Origin: Verrucomicrobiota bacterium
GTDB lineage: Bacteria > Verrucomicrobiota > Verrucomicrobiia > Opitutales > Opitutaceae
DNA length: 7,138 bases
Assembly (NCBI GenBank): GCA_023457715.1
Contig: JAEWKR010000095.1
Coordinates: 1 to 7,138 of the forward strand
Direction: 5' to 3'
Part shown: in pieces, positions 1-6,224 of the stretch
How the letters are laid out: each line of letters opens with the position of its first letter
Numbering within the stretch: position 1 is the stretch's first letter
Made by a program: the position numbers and the translations under genes
Notes under the pieces: model-generated
Told to the model about the DNA's origin: nothing
The model's input: the letters and a program-made list of their open reading frames with translations, nothing else
Databases searched by the model: none

Positions 1-170
1 CACAGAGCTCCGACACATCCACCTTCGCCGAGCCTACGGCGGACAAGGAGGACACGGAGGCTCGGTCCTTGGACAAACCTGTTCATCGCGTGACGCCCAA
101 GACAGTCGCAGCGCCCGCCTCCGGCTCGGCTCTGATCGGGCCTCTGTGACCTCTGTGGCAAAATCGGTAT
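1..170. repeat. Non-coding left margin with several short direct and inverted repeats
   Basis: No convincing gene is seen between the window edge and the heptamer array. The stretch holds an 8-bp inverted repeat CCGAGCCT (28-35) / AGGCTCGG (58-65), a smaller hairpin CGCCG / CGGCG (26-41), and a 9-bp direct repeat of CTCTGTG type at 142-148 and 151-157 whose inverted copy CACAGAG is at 1-7. This mosaic looks like dispersed intergenic repeat sequence. No terminator with a T-tract for the operon is visible on the transcript strand. Confidence 0.55.
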
Positions 171-173
171 TCA

Positions 174-222
174 GGTTGGATGTTGGATGTTGGATGTTGG
201 GTGTTGGACGTTGAATGTTGGG
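174..222. repeat. 7-bp tandem array, unit TGTTGGA
   Basis: Seven consecutive 7-bp units: GGTTGGA, TGTTGGA, TGTTGGA, TGTTGGG, TGTTGGA, CGTTGAA and TGTTGGG. On the transcript strand it reads as ATCCAAC-type repeats. It begins 5 nt after the cysW stop codon, the same offset as the other array has from the cysT stop, although the heptamer is different. I recall heptamer arrays of both kinds giving spurious repetitive translations in Verrucomicrobiota and related genomes. Confidence 0.95.
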
Positions 223-227
223 AGTTA

Positions 228-1097
228 TCACCCGCGCGTCTTCGCGTGCGCCCATTCAACCACGCTTTTCAGCACCAGCGTGGCGATCGCGAGCAGGGCC
301 AGCAGGGAGGCGACGGCGAACGCGGCGACGAAATTGTACTCGTTGTAGAGGATCTCGACGTGGAGCGGCATGGTGTTGGTTTCGCCGCGGATGTGTCCAC
401 TCACCACGGATACCGCGCCGAACTCACCCATCGCCCGGGCGTTGCAAAGGATGACGCCGTAAAGCAGACCCCACTTGATGTTCGGCAGCGTCACGCGCCA
501 GAAGGTCTGCCACCCACTGGCCCCCAGCGTAATTGCCGCGTATTCCTCATCCGGCCCCTGCGCTTGCATCAAAGGGATCAGTTCGCGGGCAACGAACGGG
601 AAAGTGACAAAGGTCGTCGCCAGGACGATACCCGGCACGGCGAAGATGATCTTGATGTCGTGATCATCGAGCCAGGTGCCAAACCAGCCGTTCAAGCCGA
701 AGAGCAGCACGTAGATGAGACCCGAGATGACCGGGGAAACCGCAAACGGCAGATCGATGAGCGTGATCAGGATGCTCTTCCCGGGAAAACTGAACTTCGT
801 GATCGACCACGCGGCGGCGATGCCGAAGACGAGATTGGCAGGCACGGCGATCGCGGCGGTCAGCAGGGTCAGCTTGATCGCTGCGAGCGCATCCGGCTCC
901 GCGACGGCCTCCACATAGGCGCCGACACCGCGACGCAAAGCCTCGCCAAACACCGCCGCGAGCGGCAGCACGAGAAAGCAGACCAGGAATCCAAACGCGA
1001 TCGTCAGCAGCAGCCACCGCATCCAAGCCGGGTCCTTGGTCGCGCGGTGACTCGCGTGCGCGGCGTGGTTGGAAAGTGAGCTGACGGTGGAAGCCAT
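228..1097 (-). CDS. cysW: Sulfate ABC transporter permease CysW
   Basis: A 289-residue inner-membrane permease that pairs with CysT; E. coli CysW has 291. Hydrophobic segments lie near residues 27-50, 74-98, 110-133, 151-172, 207-227 and 256-278. The EAA loop is EEYAAITLGASGWQTFWRVT (184-203). Family stretches are FSFPGKSILITLIDLPFAVS (102-121), ARAMGEFGAVSVVSGHIRG (220-238) and TNTMPLHVEILYNEYNFVAA (240-259), the last being characteristic of CysW and distinct from CysT. The start is uncertain. The ATG at 1097 has no Shine-Dalgarno because a heptamer array ends 3-9 nt before it. A second ATG at 1022 (residue 26, MRWLLL) has AAGGA about 10 nt upstream and would still keep the first membrane helix. 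The gene ends in tandem stops TGA TAA, and 5 nt after the first stop another heptamer array begins. The ATPase CysA does not follow within the window. Confidence 0.95.
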   Translation of the reverse strand: MASTVSSLSNHAAHASHRATKDPAWMRWLLLTIAFGFLVCFLVLPLAAVFGEALRRGVGAYVEAVAEPDALAAIKLTLLTAAIAVPANLVFGIAAAWSITKFSFPGKSILITLIDLPFAVSPVISGLIYVLLFGLNGWFGTWLDDHDIKIIFAVPGIVLATTFVTFPFVARELIPLMQAQGPDEEYAAITLGASGWQTFWRVTLPNIKWGLLYGVILCNARAMGEFGAVSVVSGHIRGETNTMPLHVEILYNEYNFVAAFAVASLLALLAIATLVLKSVVEWAHAKTRG

Positions 1098-1099
1098 GG

Positions 1100-1153
1100 G
1101 GTTTACGATTTACGATTTACGATTTACGATTTATGATTTATGATTTATGATTT
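1100..1153. repeat. Direct 7-bp tandem array, unit GATTTAC/GATTTAT
   Basis: Six full units run from 1107 to 1148: three GATTTAC, then three GATTTAT, with a degenerate GGTTTAC in front (1100-1106) and a partial GATTT behind. It occupies most of the 5' leader of cysW, up to 3 nt from its ATG. Its A/T content contrasts sharply with the GC-rich genes around it. The C-to-T change in the later units is shared in blocks, as expected if units were added by duplication. Confidence 0.95.
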
Positions 1154-1189
1154 CCCGGACACACACCCGAGCTCCTCCGCGCACGGCTC

Positions 1190-1214
1190 AAATCGTAAAT
1201 CATAAATCGTAAAT
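1190..1214. repeat. Inverted partner of the 7-bp array, unit AAATCGT/AAATCAT
   Basis: Three units (1190-1196, 1197-1203, 1204-1210) plus AAAT are the reverse complement of the direct array at 1107-1153. The two arms are separated by a 36-nt GC-rich spacer. In cysT-cysW read-through RNA they could form an A/U-rich stem of about 24 pairs with an occasional G-U or mismatch. The arm begins 5 nt after the cysT stop codon. Confidence 0.93.
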
Positions 1215-1218
1215 AGGT

Positions 1219-2049
1219 TCAGACCCGGTGGTACCGGCGGCTCCATTTCTGGAGGAGGTTGATGAGCAACAGGAGCGCGAAGGACGCGACCAGCATCACG
1301 ACCGCGATGGCAGTCGCCCCGTTGTAATCGTACTGCTCCAGCTTCGTGATGATGAGGAGCGGCACAATTTCGGTCTTCATCGGCATGTTGCCCGAGATGA
1401 AGACGACCGAGCCGTACTCCCCGAGCGCCCGCGCGAAGGCCAGGGCGAAGCCGGTCAGGAGCGCAGGGAACAGTTCCGGGAGTATCACCCGCGTGATCGT
1501 CTGGATGCGGCTCGCCCCCAGGGTGGCGGAGGCCTCCTCGATTTCCGGCTCCAGTTCCGCGAGCACCGGCTGCAGGGTCCGCACCACGAACGGAAGGCTG
1601 ATGAAGGTAAGCGCCACGAATACGCCGATCTGGGTGAAGGCGACGCGGACGCCATACGGCTCCAGGTACTGCCCCACCCACCCGTTCTTGGCGTAGATGG
1701 CCGTCAACGCGATGCCGGCCACCGCGGTCGGCAGCGCGAACGGCAGGTCCACGAGGGCATCGACGATGCGTTTCCCGGGGAAGGTGTAGCGGACGAGCAC
1801 CCAGGCGACGATGGTCCCAAACACGGCATTCACCGCGGCGGCCGCAAAGGACGCGCCGAAACTCAGGCGATAAGCCGCGACCACCCGGGGCGACGCGACG
1901 GCTTCGACAAAGCCGTCCCACGTCATGCCCGCCGTTTTCACAAATGCAGCCGCCAGCGGCACCAGTACGATCAGGCTCAGGTACAGGACCGTGAACCCGA
2001 GCGAAAGCCCGAAGCCGGGGAGGACGAAACGTGGGGGACGGGACGACAT
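1219..2049 (-). CDS. cysT: Sulfate ABC transporter permease CysT (CysU)
   Basis: A 276-residue inner-membrane permease, one half of the sulfate channel; E. coli CysU/CysT has 277. Hydrophobic segments lie near residues 14-36, 66-86, 101-120, 138-158, 192-212 and 243-265, the usual six-helix layout. The cytoplasmic EAA loop EEASATLGASRIQTITRVIL (171-190) is the docking site for the ATPase CysA. Family stretches include YTFPGKRIVDALVDLPFALP (88-107), ARALGEYGSVVFISGN (206-221) and the C-terminal LEQYDYNGATAIAVVML (237-253). The ATG at 2049 shares one base with the preceding stop (TGATG), which points to translational coupling with the M14 hydrolase; AGGG about 8 nt upstream is a weak Shine-Dalgarno. 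The stop is followed within 5 nt by an array of 7-bp repeats. Confidence 0.96.
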   Translation of the reverse strand: MSSRPPRFVLPGFGLSLGFTVLYLSLIVLVPLAAAFVKTAGMTWDGFVEAVASPRVVAAYRLSFGASFAAAAVNAVFGTIVAWVLVRYTFPGKRIVDALVDLPFALPTAVAGIALTAIYAKNGWVGQYLEPYGVRVAFTQIGVFVALTFISLPFVVRTLQPVLAELEPEIEEASATLGASRIQTITRVILPELFPALLTGFALAFARALGEYGSVVFISGNMPMKTEIVPLLIITKLEQYDYNGATAIAVVMLVASFALLLLINLLQKWSRRYHRV

Positions 2050-2855
2050 CAGATACCCTGCGCGTACGCGATGAAGCCACGGTACTCGGACAGGATCGCT
2101 CTCAGAGCAACCTCTGCCGCGTCCGCCTGCAAGTCCTCGTGTGCGCGACCCGGCGTTTCGAAGATGATTTCGAAGGGCTGCGGATGCTGTTCCGGAGCCG
2201 GACGCAACACGCCCTCGAAACAGTCGCTGATAATGCTGCCCCGGGCGGCGAAGCCGTCGATGACCGGCTCAACATTACACGGAATGACTCTCTCGGATGC
2301 ACGGAGCGCCGGCTCGACGAGACTTTCATTGAGTTCGCGACCGTGCGCGTAGCCGTAGATCCCCGTGCTGGTGTCGTCGGCGTGGAGCGCGATAATGCCA
2401 TCGAATGACTGTTCGCGCAGTTCTCGTTCGAGAATCTGCACCTCCGGGTGAGGTGATTGCCGCCAGAACTCCCGGTTGAGATCGGCTCCGGCACGGTTGG
2501 CCCGGGTGCCATCCTCATACCCGGTGGGGTTGCAGACGGGATAACACACCAGATCGTAACCTGCCGCGAGGGACGGCTCCTGGACACAGAACTGCAATAA
2601 CTTCAGCAGCGCTGCAGCGCCCGCAGGCTCGTCACCATGGAGCAGCGCAAACAGGCCGATCCGCTTTTGCGGCACGTTGCCAAGCGGCCCGAGCAAGGTG
2701 AAACGGGGGATCGTGTAGCGGCGACCGGCGTCCTCAAAAGAACCGGCAACCGTACCGATGACGTCCCGACATTCCTCGGCCAGCGCAAGGAAGGGCCAGT
2801 ATAGCCGGCGCAAACGGTGCGGGTAATCCTGGAGATGATCGTTGGCCATGACCAT
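2049..2855 (-). CDS. M14-family zinc hydrolase (carboxypeptidase / succinylglutamate desuccinylase-like)
   Basis: A 268-residue cytoplasmic protein with a complete M14 active site. LLHGDEPAG holds zinc ligands H73 and E76; NPTGYEDGTRANRAGADLNRE (109-129) holds the substrate-binding R118 and the DLNR at 125-128; IIALHADD gives the third zinc ligand H158; IIFETPG (230-236) holds the catalytic E233. The family cleaves C-terminal amino acids or amide-linked acyl groups; relatives include MpaA, succinylglutamate desuccinylase and aspartoacylase. The true substrate cannot be read from the sequence. It lies 9 nt after its inactive paralogue and its stop overlaps the cysT start (TGATG), so it is tightly built into the transporter operon. 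There is no signal peptide, so a periplasmic role in murein turnover is unlikely. The ATG at 2855 is preferred to the one at 2849 because a GAGGA site lies 6 nt upstream. Confidence 0.82.
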   Translation of the reverse strand: MVMANDHLQDYPHRLRRLYWPFLALAEECRDVIGTVAGSFEDAGRRYTIPRFTLLGPLGNVPQKRIGLFALLHGDEPAGAAALLKLLQFCVQEPSLAAGYDLVCYPVCNPTGYEDGTRANRAGADLNREFWRQSPHPEVQILERELREQSFDGIIALHADDTSTGIYGYAHGRELNESLVEPALRASERVIPCNVEPVIDGFAARGSIISDCFEGVLRPAPEQHPQPFEIIFETPGRAHEDLQADAAEVALRAILSEYRGFIAYAQGI

Positions 2856-2861
2856 GGCGTG

Positions 2862-2866
2862 TCCTC
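2862..2866 (-). promoter_or_regulatory. Ribosome binding site that fixes the M14 hydrolase start
   Basis: GAGGA on the minus strand lies 6 nt before the ATG at 2855 and overlaps the TGA stop of the preceding paralogue. It is the clearest Shine-Dalgarno before an annotated start in the window. It favours the start at 2855 over 2849 and suggests that ribosomes ending on the inactive paralogue re-initiate on the active one. Confidence 0.65.
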
Positions 2867-3656
2867 AAAGATTTTGACCGTAGGCGATGAACGCCCGGTA
2901 GCGTTGGATAAAGCGGGTCAGGATGGTGTTCGTGGCGGTCTGATGTTGCGCGACGCTCCACGCCTTCGGGAAGCGAAGCGTGAGTTCAAACGGCTCCACG
3001 GCCGCCTCGTCGCCCACGGTCAAAGGTCCGTCCTGCACGGGCCGCGGATCGACCTCCCATCGGACCGAGAACGGCCACAGGTCCACATCCGTCATCAGCT
3101 CCACGGGCGGGGTTGGGTATCGGCTCGAGGCCGCGGTACGCAAGCGCACCTCGATCAGATCGCCGGGACCGGCCGACTCGAAACGCACGAAGCCGTGATA
3201 CGCGCGTTGCCGCACGTCGGCCGCCAGCGCGCGAACCTCCGGGCGCAAACTGCTTGCCCAGTCTTCCGCACCCACGCCTCCGCTGCCCGCCAGCATGGGG
3301 AAGAACGAAAGACTCAACTGCTCGCCCAGCTGGGGATCCGTGGCGAGCTGCTCCACGAAATTGAGCAGGGCCAGGGTCGTGAACAGCTCATCGGGGCTGA
3401 ACCCCGCGTAGAACGCGAGGCGAACGGACACATCGGTCGATCGCGGCCCGAAATACACGAACCGCGGCAAGGAACGATCCGAGCCGTCGCCAGCGATCGG
3501 CCCCAGAGGCGACGCGAACACATGGGTCGAGTGCTGGACTTCCGCGTACAAGCGCGCCAGCTGCTCGCCCAGGGCGGCGGGAAGCGTTGCGGCATCGTCG
3601 TGAGGCACTCGGCGCGCCACACGGGCGCGGGCGGCGGCCATGAGAGTGGGAGTCAT
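2865..3656 (-). CDS. Catalytically inactive M14-fold paralogue (pseudoenzyme) of the adjacent hydrolase
   Basis: A 263-residue protein that would normally be called hypothetical. It has no signal peptide or membrane segment, so it is probably cytoplasmic. Aligned by eye with the next gene, it shares LPRFVYFGP (63-71; IPRFTLLGP there), a gapless run to SPDE (87-90; HGDE there), RPEV with a downstream helix and HGFV (about 138-157), PFELTLRFP (222-230; PFEIIFETP) and a C-terminus of YRAFIAYGQNL (YRGFIAYAQGI). The first zinc histidine is Ser87, the third zinc ligand is Glu160, the catalytic Glu is Arg228, and the segment with the R...DLNR substrate-binding motif is shortened by about 11 residues. 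The fold therefore looks kept while catalysis is lost. The reading frame is intact, so it is a pseudoenzyme, not a pseudogene. The start at 3656 is the first ATG; a second at 3641 is possible and neither has a good Shine-Dalgarno. A role as partner or regulator of the active copy is inferred. Confidence 0.75.
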   Translation of the reverse strand: MTPTLMAAARARVARRVPHDDAATLPAALGEQLARLYAEVQHSTHVFASPLGPIAGDGSDRSLPRFVYFGPRSTDVSVRLAFYAGFSPDELFTTLALLNFVEQLATDPQLGEQLSLSFFPMLAGSGGVGAEDWASSLRPEVRALAADVRQRAYHGFVRFESAGPGDLIEVRLRTAASSRYPTPPVELMTDVDLWPFSVRWEVDPRPVQDGPLTVGDEAAVEPFELTLRFPKAWSVAQHQTATNTILTRFIQRYRAFIAYGQNL

Positions 3657-3666
3657 CGTGAGGATT

Positions 3667-3696
3667 CGGCGGCGCGGCCGTGGGAGCCGGCCGCCG
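3667..3696 (-). promoter_or_regulatory. Strong intercistronic RNA hairpin after sbp
   Basis: CGGCGGCGCGGC (3667-3678) and GCCGGCCGCCG (3686-3696) pair over 11 bp with one bulged base and a 7-nt loop. The hairpin begins 11 nt after the sbp stop codon in the transcript. No T-tract follows it, so it is not an intrinsic terminator. A stable hairpin here would be expected to protect the 3' end of an upstream mRNA part and allow more receptor than permease to be made, as with other ABC binding-protein genes. That role is inferred. Confidence 0.6.
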
Positions 3697-3707
3697 GGGT
3701 TCCGGGT

Positions 3708-4703
3708 TTACTTTCCGTAGATCTGGTCAAAGACGCCGCCGTCGGCGAAGTGGGTTTTCTGCGCCTTGGACCAGCCACCGAACGACTCATCAATGGTGAG
3801 GAGTTCGAGCTGTGGGAAGGTGGAGGCGTACTTCGCCTTCGCCGCCTCGCTGCGCGGCCGGTAGAAGTGGCGCCCGATGAGGTCCTGCGCTTCTTCCGTG
3901 TACAGGAATTCGAGGTAGGCCTTGGCCACCGCCTCCGTGCCCTTCTTCTTCACCACGCGGTCCACCCACGTGACGTTCGGCTCGGCCAGGATGCTGATCG
4001 ACGGCACGACGATCTCGAACTTGTCCTTGCCGAATTCCTTCAGCGCGAGAAAGGCCTCATTCTCCCAGGAAATGGCAACGTCACCGATTTCGCGCTGCAC
4101 GAACGTGGTGGTGGAGCCACGGGCGCCGCTATCCAGCACCGGAACGTTCTTGTAGAGCTTGCCGACGAACTCCTTGGCCTTCTCCTCCGAGCCTAGCTTC
4201 TTCAGAGCGTAGCCCCAGGCGGCGAGATAATTCCAGCGCGCACCGCCCGAGGTCTTCGGGTTGGGCGTGATGACGCTGACGCCTGACTTCACCAGATCGT
4301 CCCAGTCTTTGATCGCCTTCGGGTTACCCTTGCGCACGAGGAACACGATCGTGCTGGTGTAGGGGGCCGAGTTGTGAGGGAGCCGCTTCTGCCAATCCTG
4401 CGGGATCAGCTTGCCTTGCAGGTAGAGCGCGTCGACGTCGCCCGCGAGGGCCAGCGTGGCGACGTCCGCCTTCTGGCCGTCAATGATGGCGCGGGCCTGT
4501 TTGCCGGAACCGCCATGCGACTGCTTCACTTCGACGTCGTCGCCGGCCTTCTCCTTCCAGTGCCTGGCGAAAAGCTCGTTGTATTCCTTGTACAGCTCCC
4601 GCGTTGGGTCGTACGAGACGTTCAACAATTCGATCTTCTTGGCGGAAACCGTGGAGGCCAGGGCGAGCGCAAGCGTGGCCGTGAGCAGATGTGAGAGTTT
4701 CAT
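3708..4703 (-). CDS. sbp: Periplasmic sulfate-binding protein of the sulfate ABC transporter
   Basis: A 331-residue receptor that binds sulfate in the periplasm and delivers it to CysT/CysW. Residues 1-21 are a signal peptide (MKLSHLL, a hydrophobic core, then VSA before K22). The mature part is collinear with enterobacterial Sbp: LLNVSYDPTRELY (26-38), QSHGGSGKQARAII (61-74), RLPHNSAPYTSTIVFLVRKG (107-126), the signature NPKTSGGAR (148-156), VLDSGARGSTTTF (189-201), ISWENEA (211-217) and ESFGGWSKAQKTHFADGG (306-323). SYDPTRE, SGGAR and DSGARGS form the dehydrated sulfate pocket in the family. Length is close to that of E. coli Sbp (329). The ATG at 4703 is chosen over an in-frame start 45 codons upstream because it begins the signal peptide. 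It is closer to Sbp than to molybdate or phosphate receptors; CysP (thiosulfate-binding) is the nearest alternative name. Confidence 0.97.
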   Translation of the reverse strand: MKLSHLLTATLALALASTVSAKKIELLNVSYDPTRELYKEYNELFARHWKEKAGDDVEVKQSHGGSGKQARAIIDGQKADVATLALAGDVDALYLQGKLIPQDWQKRLPHNSAPYTSTIVFLVRKGNPKAIKDWDDLVKSGVSVITPNPKTSGGARWNYLAAWGYALKKLGSEEKAKEFVGKLYKNVPVLDSGARGSTTTFVQREIGDVAISWENEAFLALKEFGKDKFEIVVPSISILAEPNVTWVDRVVKKKGTEAVAKAYLEFLYTEEAQDLIGRHFYRPRSEAAKAKYASTFPQLELLTIDESFGGWSKAQKTHFADGGVFDQIYGK

Positions 4704-4743
4704 AGCTTTGAGAATGGAGGGTGGGTACCTGAAACAGGTGGGA

Positions 4744-6120
4744 TTAGAATGAGAGTTGGAAACGCGTGATGAGCGCCTTCTCGTCCTGCCGCAAAACGGG
4801 GGCGGTGGGCACGGCGGGGGCCGCGCGATTGAAGCCAAAATCCGTCTGGTAATAGTGGGCGCTGAAACGAACCGTCTTGCTGAGGTACCAGTTCAGGCCG
4901 AGTCCGAAGGACGTCGCTTCGTCGGCGTTGGAGGCGGGCGAGGCGAACGTCGGGAACGCGTCGTCATCGATCTTCAGATTGGCGAACCGGGCGACGAGTT
5001 CGAACGCACCCCAGGTGCCGGCAGACCAGTTGAAGTTATTGGCCGGCACGACGCCGTTGTAGGAGGAGTCCTCGCCCGTGAGCACGTAGCCGGCGGCGAG
5101 TTGGAACCCTTCGTTCTGCAGCTCCGTGACCGGTCCGGTCGCGGTCGGGCGCAGGTTTACCGTGGAGACGACATATTCACCCAGCAGCCCGAACGAGCCC
5201 AGGCGGTAATCAACCTGAGGCGACCAGCGCCAGGTCTTGCCGTCGGACACGACATTGCTGCCGTAAGCGAAGAATGTCTGCTGGCCATCGGTGCGGTAGC
5301 CGCCGGTGCGACCGGCGGTGCCCTTTTGCCGGCCGTAGGTGCCAGCCAAAGCCAGGGTCAGTCCCTGGGCCGGCGATCCGGCGTCGTTCTTGAACGGGGT
5401 CGCCGCGATGCGCCCGGCGACGTCCTTTTCGCTGTCGAAGTCGCCATTGTTGGTGCTGCCGGCGTCTGGCACACCGCCGAAAACCCCAGCGGCATACGAC
5501 AGCCGGCCGTCAGCGATCTCGCCGGACAATTGGACGCCGAGGTCGCGATTCGGGACCAGATTGGTGACGATCGAGCGCTCGTTGAAGAACGTCCACGAGT
5601 CCGACTGCAGGAGTTCGTGGCCGAACGGCACCTTGAAGCGACCGAACTTCAGCTGCGCCGCCGGGGTGAGGTTCACGCCGAAGTTGGCGTCGACGATGCT
5701 GACGCTGCTCCCCCCGAATTCGGGCACGATCTGGAAGGTGTAGTTCTTGAGGAACGTACCTTCCGTGATGATGCGGGCGCGGCGGAGGACGAACTGGTTG
5801 GTCGAGCTGCCATGATCCCCGAAGAACAGCCGGTGATCGAGCTGGATCAGTCCGCGCAGCTTGATCGAATTCGCGCCGTCGGCGGACGCGAGGGTGAACC
5901 CCTTGTCGTTGATCGTGACCTTCGGGGTGGTCGGCGCTGCTGCGACGGCGGCCTCCTCCTTGATCTCGAGTTGGCGTGACAGCACCTTTAGTTGTTGCTC
6001 GAGGGCGCGCACCTGGGCGCGCAGCGCCTCCAGGTCGGCCTTGTCGGCCGGCTGGGCGTGGGAGCCGACTGAGGCCAGAACGGCCGCAGCGACGGTAAGA
6101 CGAAAGAATGGGAATCTCAT
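4744..6120 (-). CDS. OprO/OprP-type outer-membrane porin, probably serving sulfate uptake
   Basis: A 458-residue outer-membrane beta-barrel protein. Residues 1-22 form a signal peptide (MRFPFF, a hydrophobic A/V/L core, then SHA before Q23). Residues 25-55 are a predicted short coiled coil (LEALRAQVRALEQQLKVL), as is common ahead of trimeric porin barrels. From about residue 70 the sequence resembles the phosphate-selective porin family Porin_O_P: KLRGLIQLDHRLFF, then FVLRRARIITEGTF with the RRAR motif, then YTFQIVPEFG, followed by alternating aromatic strands. It ends in RFQLSF, the terminal phenylalanine expected of a barrel recognised by the Bam complex. The start at 6120 was preferred to the longer frame from 6186 because it places the signal peptide at the N-terminus; no Shine-Dalgarno is seen. 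OprP-type pores are anion-selective, so a position 40 nt ahead of sbp suggests a sulfate or oxyanion channel. The substrate is inferred. Confidence 0.9.
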   Translation of the reverse strand: MRFPFFRLTVAAAVLASVGSHAQPADKADLEALRAQVRALEQQLKVLSRQLEIKEEAAVAAAPTTPKVTINDKGFTLASADGANSIKLRGLIQLDHRLFFGDHGSSTNQFVLRRARIITEGTFLKNYTFQIVPEFGGSSVSIVDANFGVNLTPAAQLKFGRFKVPFGHELLQSDSWTFFNERSIVTNLVPNRDLGVQLSGEIADGRLSYAAGVFGGVPDAGSTNNGDFDSEKDVAGRIAATPFKNDAGSPAQGLTLALAGTYGRQKGTAGRTGGYRTDGQQTFFAYGSNVVSDGKTWRWSPQVDYRLGSFGLLGEYVVSTVNLRPTATGPVTELQNEGFQLAAGYVLTGEDSSYNGVVPANNFNWSAGTWGAFELVARFANLKIDDDAFPTFASPASNADEATSFGLGLNWYLSKTVRFSAHYYQTDFGFNRAAPAVPTAPVLRQDEKALITRFQLSF

Positions 6121-6224
6121 GGGATGACAGGCGGTCGGGCGAACGTCCCGTGGACAGGTCGGTTCAGCCGAGGTCTCAGTGGGCAATTACGGGGGCCTCC
6201 GGGTGTTCCGGTGGGCGGAAAAAA

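Noticed and set aside
34..255. Minus-strand 73-codon frame through the left array
   Set aside because: Its middle is the translated heptamer array (NIQ-PT-type repeats) and its ends are proline/cysteine-rich repeat translation; no start context.
180..1079. Plus-strand open frame opposite cysW
   Set aside because: Begins inside the TGTTGGA array and then shadows cysW; the charged, low-complexity translation has no support.
1145..2080. Minus-strand frame in another phase through cysT that reads into the heptamer arm
   Set aside because: It overlaps cysT in a different frame and its C-terminal part translates the 7-bp repeat; CysT has clear homology in its own frame.
2817..4196. Long plus-strand open frame (459 codons) across the two M14 genes and part of sbp
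   Set aside because: It runs antisense to three well-supported genes, its translation is rich in R, G, H and Q with no recognisable domain, and it crosses gene borders. It is a by-product of high GC.
4704..4838. Extended N-terminus of the sulfate-binding protein from an ATG at 4838
   Set aside because: The extra 45 residues are proline/arginine-rich, overlap the porin 3' end and would bury the signal peptide; the start at 4703 fits the family.
4756..5979. Plus-strand open frame (407 codons) opposite the porin
   Set aside because: Antisense to a porin with signal peptide, family motifs and terminal phenylalanine; the antisense translation shows low-complexity V/G/R/E sequence and no family.
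6121..6224. The 104-nt gap before the porin as a possible riboswitch (for example SAM-type) or internal promoter
   Set aside because: Only 4-bp stems such as GTCC/GGAC are seen, and no conserved riboswitch core or -10/-35 pair could be recognised.
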